Assembly: GCA_030849945.1 (NCBI GenBank)
Contig: JAVDKK010000001.1
Coordinates: forward strand, 1,612,001-1,676,000
DNA: 64,000 nucleotides
Reading direction: 5' to 3'
Source: Schauerella fraxinea
GTDB lineage: Bacteria > Pseudomonadota > Gammaproteobacteria > Burkholderiales > Burkholderiaceae_B
Below are positions 53,802 through 61,644 of the stretch, in pieces (the stretch's first letter is position 1; each line of letters opens with the position of its first letter). Position numbers and translations under genes: made by a program. The notes under the pieces were generated by a model. It had not been told where the DNA came from. It was given only the letters and a program-made list of their open reading frames with translations, and ran no database searches.

Positions 53802-55424
53802 ATGGCAAACGATTTCGCTGCACGACCGGTGCCTGGTCCCGATGGCGGGCACGTGAGCGATGGCCTGCAATCAATTGATGGCATCCAAGCAAGCGATGTC
53901 ATCCAAGCCAGCGATGGCGGGCAAGTGGGAGATGGCATCAACGCGGCGCGAGCAGCAGCGGCAAATGCGTTCTCCAGTTGCTTGCGTCGCATCGCCGCCT
54001 GCGAATGGCGCGATCTGCCGGTGGCGGCGCGAAGCCGTGCGGCCATGATCATGGCCGACAACATTGCGGCCGCGTTCAGCGCGGCGGATGAGCCGGAAGT
54101 CGTGCGCGCGCGGGATTTGGCGCTGTGTGAAGGCGACCCAGGTGCAGTCACGATGCTGGCGCGTGGCCGGCCGCTCGCGTCCCGTCGCGATGCGGCGTCG
54201 ATCAACGGATTGACGATGGGATGGAACGAGCTCGACGAGGGTTACCGCAAAGCGGTGTGCCACGGCGGCCTGTATGTGCTGCCGGCGTTGCTGGCCACGG
54301 CCGAGGCATGCGGTGCGAGTGGACGTGACGTGTTGCGCGCGTTGATATTGGGCTATGAGATCGTTGCGCGGGTCGCACGCGCGTGGCGCTTTCCCGATCT
54401 GCGTCTGCATCCGCATGCGTTGCTGAGCCCTGTGGGCGCGGCCGCCGGCGTGGCGCTGCTGCGTCGCCTGCCGCCTGACGAATTGATCGCTGCCGTGGCG
54501 GGCGCCACGGCGCTGGGCATGGCGGGGCCCTTCAATCAAGCGGTGCAGGGCGCGTTGGTGCGCAACACCTGGGCGGCGCAGGGCGCCGTGGCAGGGATGG
54601 CCGCCGTGGACCATGCGCGAGCCGGCATCGGCGGTTTGGCCAGCACGCCGTTCGATGTGTATGTGACCGGCCTGGGCACGACCACCGATCTATCGGCCTT
54701 CGATGACGACGGCGATTGGGCGGTGTGCGCGGGATACCAAAAGATCAACGCGTGCTGCCAGTACGCGCACTCATCGATTGCGGCGGTGCAGGCGTTGATT
54801 GCGCGTAACCCCGAGGTGTTGAATGGGACCGCAGTGAGTGCGGTACGCGTGGCCGCCCATCCCCTTGCGCTCAAGCTCGACAATCGCCAGCCATTGACGA
54901 CATTGGCGGCGAAGTTCTCGCTGCCGCATGCCGTTGCAGCAGCCATCGTTCACGGTCATGGCGGGGTGACGGCATTCGATTCAGCCTCGCTCTCGGATCC
55001 GCGTATCGAGCGGTTACGGCAACTGATCGAGATCGTGCCATTCGACGGCGTGCGACCTGCGCCGCACGACCGGCCGGCAGCGGTCGAGATCGAAACGGCC
55101 GCGGGAACGGATCGCGAAACCTGCTGGAGTGCGCCTGGCGGCCCGGATCTGCCGTTCGATGAGCAAGACATTAATCGCAAGGTCGCGGCCCTTTGCGCAC
55201 CGGTCGCGCCGGCGGCAGCGGGCGTGCTCGAACGGCTTGCGCAAATGGCCGTCGAGAACACGACCGCACCGACGCCGATGGCAGCGGCATCGATTGCGGC
55301 TGCACGTTCACCAACACCTGATGCTTCTAGATCGACGCGCGTCGCGCTGTCGCTATCCAGCCCCTGGTCCGCATGGCTCGATGCGATGTTTGCCGAGCCG
55401 CAGTCGATTGACCAACACGAGTAA
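53802..55424 (+). CDS. MmgE/PrpD-family protein with N-terminal hexapeptide repeats
   Basis: About 540 aa from the ATG at 53802 (GGGGGCGAATGC upstream); a TTG at 53772 would couple it to livF. Family members dehydrate, decarboxylate or isomerise carboxylic acids, such as 2-methylcitrate dehydratase. The core (GGLYVLPALLATAEACGASGRDVLRALILGYEI; GYQKINACCQYAHSS) is canonical. Unusual features are six tandem hexapeptides like DGIQAS at residues 14-49, encoded by 18-bp repeats, and an Ala/Thr/Ser-rich C-terminal stretch. It is longer than the usual 450-480 aa. Confidence 0.85.
   Translation: MANDFAARPVPGPDGGHVSDGLQSIDGIQASDVIQASDGGQVGDGINAARAAAANAFSSCLRRIAACEWRDLPVAARSRAAMIMADNIAAAFSAADEPEVVRARDLALCEGDPGAVTMLARGRPLASRRDAASINGLTMGWNELDEGYRKAVCHGGLYVLPALLATAEACGASGRDVLRALILGYEIVARVARAWRFPDLRLHPHALLSPVGAAAGVALLRRLPPDELIAAVAGATALGMAGPFNQAVQGALVRNTWAAQGAVAGMAAVDHARAGIGGLASTPFDVYVTGLGTTTDLSAFDDDGDWAVCAGYQKINACCQYAHSSIAAVQALIARNPEVLNGTAVSAVRVAAHPLALKLDNRQPLTTLAAKFSLPHAVAAAIVHGHGGVTAFDSASLSDPRIERLRQLIEIVPFDGVRPAPHDRPAAVEIETAAGTDRETCWSAPGGPDLPFDEQDINRKVAALCAPVAPAAAGVLERLAQMAVENTTAPTPMAAASIAAARSPTPDASRSTRVALSLSSPWSAWLDAMFAEPQSIDQHE
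53841..53948 (+). repeat. In-frame 18-bp repeat, six units, in the prpD-like gene
   Basis: Units start at 53841, 53859, 53877, 53895, 53913 and 53931, all opening GATG; the best pair is GATGGCATCCAAGCAAGC and GATGTCATCCAAGCCAGC. The encoded peptides are DGGHVS, DGLQSI, DGIQAS, DVIQAS, DGGQVG and DGINAA. Confidence 0.88.
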
Positions 55425-55439
55425 GGAGAGGGCTTGAAC

Positions 55440-57029
55440 ATGAAGGCCGTAGTTGAAAAGTGTGATGCCGGTGTTGAGTGGGATCTTGAGGTGGACGTGC
55501 TGGTAGTGGGCGCGGGCGCATGCGGCTTAGCCGCGGCGATCGCGGCGCATGATGCCGGCGCCAGCGTGGCGATCTTGGAAAAGCGCGATCGCGCGGGCGG
55601 CAATTCGTCGCTCAGTACAGGCTCGGTGCCGGGTGCCGGCAGTCGGTTCCAACGCGCTGCGGGCATCGACGATTCGGCCGACCGCATGATTGCCGATCTG
55701 GAACGCACGGCAGGCGCGAGCGAATTGCCGCACCTGACGCGAGTGATGGCGTGCGTGTCGGCCGAGCTGTGCGAATGGCTGGTCGATACCGTGGATGCGC
55801 GCATGGCGCTCATTACCGACTACTGCCACGTGGGGCATAGCGTGCCGCGCTTGCATGCGCCCGTGTCGCGCCGGGGGCAGGATCTCGTCGACGACTTGCT
55901 GGCTGCCGTTGCGAAGCGCGATATTCCACTGGCCACGAATAATGCGGTGACCACATTGTTTGTTGACGAGGCGGGGGCGATTGTGGGCGCAGCCGTGCAA
56001 GGCGAAGGGGTTGAATCGTCGCGCATTGGCGCACGAGCCGTGATCCTCGCCACTAATGGGTTTGCCGCCAACCGGGCGCTCGTGGGTCAATATTGCGCTG
56101 AAATCGCCGGTGCGGAGTACTTCGGCGCGCTGGGCAGCGAGGGCGAGGCCGTGCTATGGGGCGAGCAGCTCGGTGCGCGGCTGGCCAATATGCAAGCCTA
56201 TCAAGGGTATGCAGCGGTCGCGTATCCGCACGGCTCGTTGCTGTCGTGGACCACGATCGAGAAGGGCGGCATCCTCGTCAATGCCGAGGGCGCGCGGTTT
56301 GGCAACGAGGATCTGGGTTATTCGGGCTACGCCCGTTTGGTGTTGGCACAGCAGTCTCCGGTGTATGCCATCTTCGACGATCGCATCAAAGCGATCGCCA
56401 GCAAAGAAGAGGAATTTCAAGAGCTGGTCGATCACGGTGGCGTGAAAGGCAGCGAGACGGTTGAGGGGCTCGCCGCGAAGTTTGGTTTACCCGCGCACAC
56501 GTTGGCGCAAACGCTTGCTGATTACAACGCTGCGGCAGGCGCGGCCGCGGTCGAGGCTGGTGCCAATGCCAATACTGACGCTAACGCTAACGCGAAAGCC
56601 GAAGCCAACGCCAACGCCAACGCCAACGCAAGAGCCGACGCTAACGCCAACGCAAGAGCCGACGCAAAAGCCGACACTAACGCCGCCGCTTTAAACACGG
56701 CCGCCTCGACCGTTATCGGTGCGCACGGCCCGATGGCCGATGCGTTCGCCCGCACCCGCTTCGGCTTGGCCCCGTTGACCGGCACGTTGTGGATCTGCCG
56801 CGTGACGCCCGGGTTGTTTCATACGCAGGGCGGCCTGGCGGTCGACGATAACGGCCGCGTGCTGCGCACCGACGGGACCCCGATTTCCGGCCTCTATGCG
56901 GGCGGTGGCGCCGCCGCAGGTATCAGTGGCAGCCACGGTGCGACCGGCTACGCCTCGGGCAATGGCTTGCTGACCGCGATTGGGCTGGGCTATCTGGCGG
57001 GTCGCGATATTGCCAAGGCGATCGCATGA
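55440..57029 (+). CDS. Fumarate-reductase-like FAD flavoprotein with Asn/Ala insert
   Basis: 529 aa from the ATG at 55440; a TTG at 55434 has slightly better ribosome spacing. FAD_binding_2 family: dinucleotide fold VLVVGAGACGLAAAIAAHDA, GGNSSLSTG, and the C-terminal FAD loop SGLYAGGGAAAGISGSHGATGYASGNGL. Such enzymes reduce or oxidise C=C bonds of fumarate-like acids (for example tricarballylate dehydrogenase). About 40 residues of low-complexity Asn/Ala (residues 375-416) interrupt the linker before the C-terminal domain. It is coupled by ATGA to the second MmgE/PrpD gene, suggesting consecutive reactions. Confidence 0.85.
   Translation: MKAVVEKCDAGVEWDLEVDVLVVGAGACGLAAAIAAHDAGASVAILEKRDRAGGNSSLSTGSVPGAGSRFQRAAGIDDSADRMIADLERTAGASELPHLTRVMACVSAELCEWLVDTVDARMALITDYCHVGHSVPRLHAPVSRRGQDLVDDLLAAVAKRDIPLATNNAVTTLFVDEAGAIVGAAVQGEGVESSRIGARAVILATNGFAANRALVGQYCAEIAGAEYFGALGSEGEAVLWGEQLGARLANMQAYQGYAAVAYPHGSLLSWTTIEKGGILVNAEGARFGNEDLGYSGYARLVLAQQSPVYAIFDDRIKAIASKEEEFQELVDHGGVKGSETVEGLAAKFGLPAHTLAQTLADYNAAAGAAAVEAGANANTDANANAKAEANANANANARADANANARADAKADTNAAALNTAASTVIGAHGPMADAFARTRFGLAPLTGTLWICRVTPGLFHTQGGLAVDDNGRVLRTDGTPISGLYAGGGAAAGISGSHGATGYASGNGLLTAIGLGYLAGRDIAKAIA
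56562..56690 (+). repeat. In-frame GCCAAC-type low-complexity repeat in the flavoprotein gene
   Basis: Hexanucleotide GCCAAC and variants (GCTAAC, GCAAGA, GCCGAC) repeat through about 129 bp, encoding alternating Ala with Asn, Asp, Lys, Arg or Glu. A longer sub-unit, AACGCAAGAGCCGACGC, occurs twice. The frame stays open. Confidence 0.88.
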
Positions 57030-58387
57030 GCCGAACGACGAGTGCATCGGCGCGGATGGCGTCTTTCATTGCCGACCTCGATATCGGCGCTGTGCCACCC
57101 GATGTGGTGCGATTGGCGCGACTGCACATGGCCGACGCGGTAGGCGTGGCGTTGGCGGCGGCATCGGTGCCGGCCCATCGCGACATGGTGTGCGCATTGC
57201 GTCGGCAGTCTGCGCATGCGGGGCCGGCGTCGGTGTTGGGATTCGGCGATCATGCGCCGCCGGAAATGGCGGCGTTGATCAACGGCACGTCGATGCATTC
57301 GCTCGAGTATGACGACACCCACATGGGCGCGATCGTGCACGGCAGCGCAGTGATTGTGCCGACGGTGCTCGCGATGGCGCAGGAGCAGGGCTTACGCTTG
57401 AGCGATGCCGTGCGGCTCACCATCGCAGGTTGGGAGTTGCTCGTGCGATTGGGCGAAGCGGCGCCAGGCGGGTTTCAACGGCGTGGCTTTCAGGTGACGT
57501 CGGCAGGCGGCGTGATCGTGGCCGCGTTGCTGGCGGCGCAGGCGCGCGGGCAATCCACCGCCACGATGACGCACGCGGCGGGCATTGCCGGCAGTCAGGC
57601 AAGCGGCATCTTTGCGTTCTTGAGTAATGGGTCCAACGTGAAAGCATTGCATCCTGGTTGGGCTGCGCATGCCGCGATTTGGGCGAGCACGTTGGCAGCG
57701 TCGGGCATGACCGGGCCGGCTGCGGTGCTTGAAGACAAATATGGCGTGTTCGCGGCCTATGCGGCCGATCCCGATGCGGGCGAGCGGCTGCATGCGTCGC
57801 TCGATCAGCTCGGCACGCGATGGGCACTGCGCGAAGCCGCATTCAAGTTTTACCCGTGCTGCCACTACATTCATCCCTATCTCGAAGCGGCCGAGCAATT
57901 GCGCGAGCAAGCCGCAGGCACGCCTATCGTTGCAGCCCATTGCCGGGTGGCGCCCGGCGCCGCGCTGGTGATCGCCGAGCCTTGGGCGGCCAAGCAACAG
58001 CCGCGCGACAATAACGAAGCTAAGTACAGCTTGCCGTATACGGTGGCATGCGCACTGCTCGGGATTCCGATCGACGTGCCCGCGATGACGGTGGCGCCGC
58101 TGAACGACGCGGCGCTGATGCTGGCCAAGCGCGTGACGGCCGAGGCATGGGACGACAGCGGGTTTCCGCAGCAGTTCGGCGCCGTGTTGGAAGCGACGCT
58201 GGCTGATGGCCGGGTCTTGCGTGCGCACATCGCACAAGTCATGGGGAGCTTCGAACGGCCCGCGAGCGAGCAACGCATTCAGGCGAAGTTTCTCGCCAAC
58301 GCCGCTCGCACCGTGACGGAAGCCGAGGCACTCAGGCTCTGGGATGCCTTTCTAACCACGGACGATGTGGCAGCGGTGATGGCTTGA
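57026..58387 (+). CDS. MmgE/PrpD-family protein
   Basis: 453 aa, the usual length. Core motifs are HMADAVGVALAAASVPAH, NGTSMHSLEYDDTHMGAIVHG, and FYPCCHYIHPYLEA. The YDDTH-type segment holds residues placed in the family active site. It is the last gene of the IclR-linked run and differs clearly from the paralog at 53802, so the two probably act on different intermediates. A terminator follows four bases after its stop. Confidence 0.9.
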   Translation: MSRTTSASARMASFIADLDIGAVPPDVVRLARLHMADAVGVALAAASVPAHRDMVCALRRQSAHAGPASVLGFGDHAPPEMAALINGTSMHSLEYDDTHMGAIVHGSAVIVPTVLAMAQEQGLRLSDAVRLTIAGWELLVRLGEAAPGGFQRRGFQVTSAGGVIVAALLAAQARGQSTATMTHAAGIAGSQASGIFAFLSNGSNVKALHPGWAAHAAIWASTLAASGMTGPAAVLEDKYGVFAAYAADPDAGERLHASLDQLGTRWALREAAFKFYPCCHYIHPYLEAAEQLREQAAGTPIVAAHCRVAPGAALVIAEPWAAKQQPRDNNEAKYSLPYTVACALLGIPIDVPAMTVAPLNDAALMLAKRVTAEAWDDSGFPQQFGAVLEATLADGRVLRAHIAQVMGSFERPASEQRIQAKFLANAARTVTEAEALRLWDAFLTTDDVAAVMA

Positions 58388-58390
58388 AAA

Positions 58391-58431
58391 AAAACGCGCC
58401 GCAGCGAGACTGACTCGATGCGGCGCGTTTT
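58391..58431. terminator. Bidirectional terminator between the catabolic run and proQ-like gene
   Basis: The 13-bp perfect stem AAAACGCGCCGCA / TGCGGCGCGTTTT with a 15-base loop serves both converging genes, having A-rich DNA on the left and T-rich on the right. Confidence 0.88.
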
Positions 58432-58499
58432 GTATGCTGCCGGGTTTTCAACATCGCCGATAAGCTGCTGCGCAATGCGCGGCAGGGGGCGCTGCGAGC

Positions 58500-59516
58500 T
58501 TACGACGTTTGCTTGGGGGCCTCGGCTGCGGAGGCAGCTGACACCTCCGTAGCCTTTTCCGATGCCGCTTCGGTTGCGTTACCCGATGCCGCTTCAGTTG
58601 CCTTGTCGGTTGCCTTGACGGTCGCCGTGTCGGTTGCCGCTTCAGTTGTCTTCTCAGGCGCCGTTTCCGTTGCCGTCTCCGGCGCCTTCTTGGCCGTCGC
58701 GGTCACATCGGCAGACGATGCCTGGGCATCCGATTCAGCAGCGGTGGCGGGTGTTGCGTCGGCGTTCGCCGTCACATCGGCCACCGCGGGTGCGTCCACA
58801 TGCTGCACGGGTGCTGCGGCTTGCGTGCCGGCATCGCTTTGCGCGGCTTGCGGATCCAGCGCCAGGGTGGCGGCATCACCTTCAGCCGGTACGGCGTTCG
58901 CGGCTTTTTCAGCTTTCTTCGCTGTCGTGCGTTGGCGGCGCGCTTGATGGCGAGCACGGTTTGCTTCGGGCGCGGTCACCACGCCGCTGGGGGCGCCGGC
59001 AAGATCCACGCGCGCGGCGTTCTCGGTCATGCAGGCCCAGTAACGGGCGCCTTGGCACCACGTTGCGATGGCCTGCGTGATTTCGCTTTCTTCAAGTTGC
59101 AGCTTCTTTTGCTCTTGCAGCAGATCGGCATGGATGCCCAGCTTCAACGGCAACTTGGGGGCAGGCTTCTTGGGGAAGGCGGCCGGGAAGTGACGTTGCA
59201 GACGCGCGATCGCCAGCACCACCGGATCGGCGGGCGGTTGAGCCGGGCGCGGCGGACGCGACGGGCGCTTGCCTGCATGCGCATTGGCGGGGGCGTTGGC
59301 GTTTGCACCATTGCCACTGTTGCTGCCATTGCCGGTGTTGCCGGGCTTGGGTCCACGGGGACGCGACTTGGACGGATCGTGCGCCGGTTTGGCGCTGCGA
59401 GGTTGCCCCTTCGCTTGTTCTTGAGCAGGCTTGGCGGAGCGCGGTTGCTCCTTGGCCTTTTCCAGCGCTTGCTTGGCAAACGCCTCTTTGAGGGGGGCAA
59501 GTTGTTCGAAACCCAT
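58500..59516 (-). CDS. ProQ/FinO-domain RNA-binding protein with long disordered tails
   Basis: 338 aa. The ProQ/FinO core spans about residues 98-190: AIARLQRHFPAAFPKKPAPKLPLKLGIHADLL. The region before it (about 20-95) is Lys/Pro/Gln-rich with a repeated QPRSAKPA segment. The region after about 205 is Ala/Thr/Glu-rich with short TEAA and KAT-type repeats and is probably disordered. FinO/ProQ proteins bind structured RNAs and assist sRNA regulation. Solitary gene. Confidence 0.88.
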   Translation of the reverse strand: MGFEQLAPLKEAFAKQALEKAKEQPRSAKPAQEQAKGQPRSAKPAHDPSKSRPRGPKPGNTGNGSNSGNGANANAPANAHAGKRPSRPPRPAQPPADPVVLAIARLQRHFPAAFPKKPAPKLPLKLGIHADLLQEQKKLQLEESEITQAIATWCQGARYWACMTENAARVDLAGAPSGVVTAPEANRARHQARRQRTTAKKAEKAANAVPAEGDAATLALDPQAAQSDAGTQAAAPVQHVDAPAVADVTANADATPATAAESDAQASSADVTATAKKAPETATETAPEKTTEAATDTATVKATDKATEAASGNATEAASEKATEVSAASAAEAPKQTS

Positions 59517-59732
59517 ATCAGCTACTTTTATTTAAGTCAGCCCGGAGTTTAATGGTCATCCGGGGCGAGCGGGGGATAGCAGTTGCTTCCAACCAACCAT
59601 CCCCGGCTATTTTTTGGCGTTGCCGGGCAAAAATCAACGATTTGCCGGGCAAAGAAGGAAAAACTAAGCAAATTCGGCAAGCGTCGAACCCATCGGTAGC
59701 GATCCGATACGATAAACACGACGCTGCCGCAT

Positions 59733-59761
59733 GGCAGAGGCTGCGTTTTGCGGCCTCTGCC
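59733..59761 (-). terminator. Hairpin after the third Bug receptor gene
   Basis: GGCAGAGGC / GCCTCTGCC inverted repeat lies 12 bp beyond the receptor stop on the minus strand. No T-run follows, so its role as a terminator is uncertain. Confidence 0.4.
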
Positions 59762-59773
59762 ACCGCATCATGC

Positions 59774-60763
59774 CTATTCTACGAGCTTGATGTTTTGCTC
59801 TTTCGCAATGCGCTGGCGCAAGGCGAGTTCTTTTTTGATCTGAGCGGAAAATTGTTCGGGCGTATTGCCGTCCACAATGGAGCCGCCGTCGACCAGGCGC
59901 GCGCTGATTTCCGGGTTCTTCAGTGCGGCCACAGTGGCGTCATGGATGCGCTTGACCACCGCGGGCGGCGTATTGGCGGGCGCCACGATGCCGTACCAGG
60001 CCACATTGTTGACGTCGGCCAAGCCGGCTTCTGCAAACGTGGGCACATCAGGCAGACCGTCCACCCGTTTGGGCGACGCCACGGCCAGCGCGCGCAGCTT
60101 GCCTGCCTTGATGTGCGGCAGGGAAGACGGCAGGTTGTCGAACTGTGCGTTGACCTGACCGGCCAGCGTGTCGTTCAGTGCCGGGCCTGATCCGCGGTAG
60201 GGCACATGCACCATGTCGGTCTTGGTGATCGACTTGAACAATTCGCCGTCCAGATGCGAAATGCCGCCCGTGCCCGACGAGGCGTAGCTGTACTTGCCCG
60301 GGTTGGCCTTCAGCAAGGCGATGAATTCTTTCATGTCCTTGGCGGGCACCGCCGGATTGATCGTCATCACGTTGGGCACGTTGACCAGGTTGACGATGGG
60401 GGTGAAATCCTTGATGGGGTCGTAAGACGTTTTCGGATTGGTGGCGGGCACGGTGGCCATGGTGCTGACCGTGGCGATACCCAAGGTATAGCCGTCGGCA
60501 GGCGAGCGTGCGAGGGCTTCGGCGCCGATCAAGCCGCCACCGCCGCCGCGGTTTTCAACGACGACGGTTTGGCCGAGTTCTTTGGTCAGGCCGTTGGCCA
60601 CAACGCGCGCCACGATATCGGTTGTGCCGCCGGCCGCGAAGGGCACGAGCAGGCGAATCGGCTTATCGGGATAGTCGGCGGCCAGGCTGCTGCCGCCGAT
60701 GGCCATCAATGCGACGGCCAGAACGGTGCGCAAACCGGCACCGTACACGTTCGTGGGGGTCAT
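59774..60763 (-). CDS. Bug/TctC-family periplasmic solute receptor
   Basis: 329 aa from the ATG at 60763, with GGAG 7 bp upstream; an ATG at 60775 is less well placed. The signal peptide ends SSLAADY. Bug motifs are PDKPIRLLVPFAAGGTTDIVAR, VENRGGGGGLIGAEAL and VPYRGSGPALNDTLAGQVNAQFD. It is a stand-alone gene with no catabolic partner, regulator or TctAB nearby. Ligand unknown. Confidence 0.92.
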   Translation of the reverse strand: MTPTNVYGAGLRTVLAVALMAIGGSSLAADYPDKPIRLLVPFAAGGTTDIVARVVANGLTKELGQTVVVENRGGGGGLIGAEALARSPADGYTLGIATVSTMATVPATNPKTSYDPIKDFTPIVNLVNVPNVMTINPAVPAKDMKEFIALLKANPGKYSYASSGTGGISHLDGELFKSITKTDMVHVPYRGSGPALNDTLAGQVNAQFDNLPSSLPHIKAGKLRALAVASPKRVDGLPDVPTFAEAGLADVNNVAWYGIVAPANTPPAVVKRIHDATVAALKNPEISARLVDGGSIVDGNTPEQFSAQIKKELALRQRIAKEQNIKLVE

Positions 60764-60860
60764 GAAAGTCTCCAATCTTGTTATCGATCCGGTGTGTCCG
60801 AATGCCAGATGGATTCAACCCTAAAGGCGACGCGCCTCCTATACGTATCTACCCGCAGTA

Positions 60861-61583
60861 TCAAACACCCCGATGTTCGACGGCGTATTTGACGAATTCG
60901 GCCTGGCCGTCGATGCCGAGTTTGCGTTTGATGTTCTGCCGGTGCGTCTCGATCGTGCGAACCGAGAGATTGAGCGTCTGCGCGATTTGCTTGTTCGCAC
61001 TACCGGCCGCCACATGCCGCAGGATTTCCCGCTCGCGCGGGCTGAGCAGGGTGGTGGGCAGACTGGCCTGCGCCAACTTCATGGCCACCGTCGGACTCAG
61101 ATGATTGCGTCCCGCCATGACCTGCTCGATCGCGACGAGAATTTCCTGCGCGGGTTCGTCCTTCAGCAGATAGCCGCGCACGCCGGCGCGCATGGCCTGC
61201 ATCATGTATTCGACGTTGTCGTGCATCGACAAGACCAGCACGGCGATCTGCGGCCAGCGCTCGTGCAGCAGGGTCGCCAAGGCCAAACCGCTCATCTTGC
61301 GCATGTTCAGATCCATCAGGATCAGATCCGGCAGGTGCGCCTGCGGATCGGCATCGAGCTGCTGGAGGAGCGCCACGGCCGTCTCGCCGTCATCGGCTTC
61401 GCCCATCACCTCGATGTGCGACACGACCTCGAGCCGCAATCGCAAGCCATCGCGTACGAGCGGATGATCGTCGACCAGCATCAGGCGTATCGGCGTAGCG
61501 TGGGGCGCGGTGGGTGGCGCCGTATGGGATGCCGGATGTGGCGATAGAGGGGGCGTCATAGGCGGCGTTATGGGTGACGGCAT
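60861..61583 (-). CDS. NarL/FixJ-type response regulator
   Basis: 240 aa. A Pro/Thr-rich N-terminal 30 residues precede a receiver with LMLVDDHPLVRDG, the phospho-acceptor in LILMDLNM and Lys in LLKDEP, and then a LuxR-type helix-turn-helix (LSPREREILRHVAAGSANKQIAQTLNLSVRTIETHRQNI). The low-complexity lead makes the start uncertain; an ATG at 61559 is also possible. Encoded after the Cache kinase, 61 bp apart, as its cognate regulator. Confidence 0.92.
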   Translation of the reverse strand: MPSPITPPMTPPLSPHPASHTAPPTAPHATPIRLMLVDDHPLVRDGLRLRLEVVSHIEVMGEADDGETAVALLQQLDADPQAHLPDLILMDLNMRKMSGLALATLLHERWPQIAVLVLSMHDNVEYMMQAMRAGVRGYLLKDEPAQEILVAIEQVMAGRNHLSPTVAMKLAQASLPTTLLSPREREILRHVAAGSANKQIAQTLNLSVRTIETHRQNIKRKLGIDGQAEFVKYAVEHRGV

Positions 61584-61644
61584 GGATGGCGTGATCGCAG
61601 GGGCGGCGTTGTGGGGAGGCAGGGCGTCAATGGCTCGATGCCTT

